From Deltaproteobacteria bacterium (lineage in GTDB: Bacteria > Desulfobacterota > Desulfobacteria > Desulfobacterales > Desulfosarcinaceae): DNA of 38,173 nucleotides. The notes beneath the pieces are model-generated. The model had not been told where the DNA came from, searched no databases, and worked only from the letters and a program-made list of their open reading frames with translations. The stretch lies in contig JAHLLR010000050.1 in NCBI GenBank assembly GCA_020444075.1, positions 1 through 38,173 on the forward strand, in the 5' to 3' direction. A program made the position numbers and the translations under genes. Numbering within the stretch: the first letter of the stretch is position 1; the number at the start of each line of letters is the position of its first letter. Shown here one piece after another: positions 37,458 through 38,173 of this stretch.

Positions 37458-37658
37458 ATATGTTATTATAACCCCATTCAAACAAGTCCCGGCAAATTCA
37501 GGGATGGTTTCTTTCTGCAGGATAAATCCACTCGTCTAAATGGTACCCTCCAGTTTGTGACGTTGATATTCTGTCTGTTATTCAGTCTTCGATAAACTTT
37601 GATTATTTGTAACACAAAAAAAGATTCGAATTTCATCTTTAAGCAAATAGGATATGAA

Positions 37659-38024
37659 ATGAAAAAACTTATCAAGAGACTTAAATCAGAAAAAACCGTG
37701 ACTGCAGGCGAGGATGCAGATCGTTATGACAGAGAAGCAGAAGGAAGGAAACATGCTTATATCAGTGGGAAAGGTGTCGCGAAAATATGGATCAATAGTG
37801 CTTCCTATCAGGAAATAAAAGATGTTCTTCATTATAACGATGGCCATCGCGATGCCAACCGCTTTGCGTACATGCGCAATAACTATTTCAAATCGATAGA
37901 TAAGGTTTGCCCCAAAGAAGCGCAGAAATTCCAATGGACCTATAATGATTCATTTATGGAAGGATGGCAGGAAGGGGTAAATATAATATGGGATTCCATT
38001 AAAGGAGAGGTTGATGAAAACTAA
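37659..38024 (+). CDS. Small hypothetical protein in AT-rich accessory sequence
   Basis: I do not recognise this 121-residue soluble protein. The N-terminus is Lys-rich (MKKLIKRLKSEK), the middle has several Tyr/Asn/His residues (LHYNDGHRDANRFAYMRNNYF), and the C-terminus is acidic with Trp (WTYNDSFMEGWQEGVNIIWDSIKGE). There is no signal peptide or membrane helix. AGGAT lies seven bases before the ATG at 37659. Codon use is AT-rich, unlike the preceding operon, suggesting transfer. It sits just before an insertion element. Confidence 0.6.
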   Translation: MKKLIKRLKSEKTVTAGEDADRYDREAEGRKHAYISGKGVAKIWINSASYQEIKDVLHYNDGHRDANRFAYMRNNYFKSIDKVCPKEAQKFQWTYNDSFMEGWQEGVNIIWDSIKGEVDEN

Positions 38025-38123
38025 TTATTATATCTTGGTAAACTTAAAATTTAGATTTTCAATTTCCACGGAATATTCTTAAACTGGGAACCTACTATTT
38101 TTCCATACGGAAACACTAGGCGG

Positions 38124-38173
38124 TGGACCCCAAAAACTGGACAATGTGCTAAGCTATGAGTCAGACCAAAAAT
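38124..38173 (+). mobile_element. Left end of a probable IS3-family element
   Basis: From 38124 the sequence TGGACCCCAAAAACTGGACA resembles the terminal inverted repeats of many IS3-family elements. An ATG follows at 38156, reading MSQTKN to the window edge, the right distance for the transposase orfA. Only 50 bases are visible, so the assignment is by terminal motif. Confidence 0.6.
38156..38173 (+). CDS. Start of putative IS3 transposase orfA (cut by window edge)
   Basis: Six codons (MSQTKN) are visible. Short IS3 OrfA proteins often begin in this way, 30-40 bases inside the left repeat. The reading frame is open at the edge. Confidence 0.4.

Larger units (their letters stand above)
37157..37658. 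other. AT-rich non-coding stretch
   Basis: Base composition drops sharply to AT-rich right after the CFA-synthase stop. I see no convincing gene. It contains the inverted repeat and extended -10 promoter listed separately, and a weak hairpin AGGGCA/TGCTCT near 37236-37251 that could serve as a poor terminator. Confidence 0.45.

Overview
The window reads as part of a chromosome of an anaerobic deltaproteobacterium (Desulfobacterota, probably close to Desulfosarcina/Desulfobacteraceae). The taxon is an inference. It rests on a complete N-type (Na+-type) F-ATPase operon, several acyl-CoA genes, and a nucleotide-transporter-like protein fused to HEAT and cNMP-binding domains. Most of the window is GC-rich with dense, tightly overlapping genes. 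The two ends (about 1-2900 and 37160-38173) are visibly AT-richer, hold small unrecognised genes or fragments, and look like accessory sequence. The right edge runs into what looks like an IS3-family element.

Layout. 118-1996 (minus): a small operon-like group with a heme-type membrane protein, an NfeD-like protein and an internally duplicated protein of unknown function. 2433-2938 (minus): a small coupled ORF and a decayed gene. 3049-4809 (plus): an acetyl-CoA-synthetase-like AMP-forming ligase. 4931-11555 (minus): the N-ATPase operon atpD-C-Q-R-B-E-F-A-G with no separate delta gene. 11868-11899: a strong terminator for the next gene. 12044-15503 (minus): long-chain acyl-CoA ligase with its own promoter/operator, dienoyl-CoA-isomerase-type crotonase, SET-domain protein. 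15658-21402 (minus): a candidate cyclic-nucleotide module. It consists of a membrane class III nucleotidyl cyclase with a PilZ-like tail, a secreted SUMF1-type protein, and a 1077-residue transporter/HEAT/cNMP-binding protein.

21520-28135 (minus): six tightly packed genes, glutathione-synthetase-like ATP-grasp, peptide-binding lipoprotein, OppB, OppC, OppD and OppF. Divergent from them, 28510-31780 (plus): a GNAT-domain protein, a RimK-type ATP-grasp ligase and a QueC-like PP-loop ATPase, abutting head to tail. Together these look like an uncharacterised pathway that makes and/or moves a peptide-like (amide-bonded) small molecule. This is the most promising undescribed system in the window. 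31882-32904 (minus): a GalT-type HIT nucleotidyltransferase. 33332-37156 (plus): a four-gene membrane-lipid-type operon with a chalcone-isomerase-like secreted protein, GPH-type symporter, DUF1295 membrane protein and CFA synthase. 37659-38024: an orphan small gene behind an extended -10 promoter, then the IS end.

No rRNA, tRNA or CRISPR array was recognised. All functions come from reading motifs by eye; no database search was possible.
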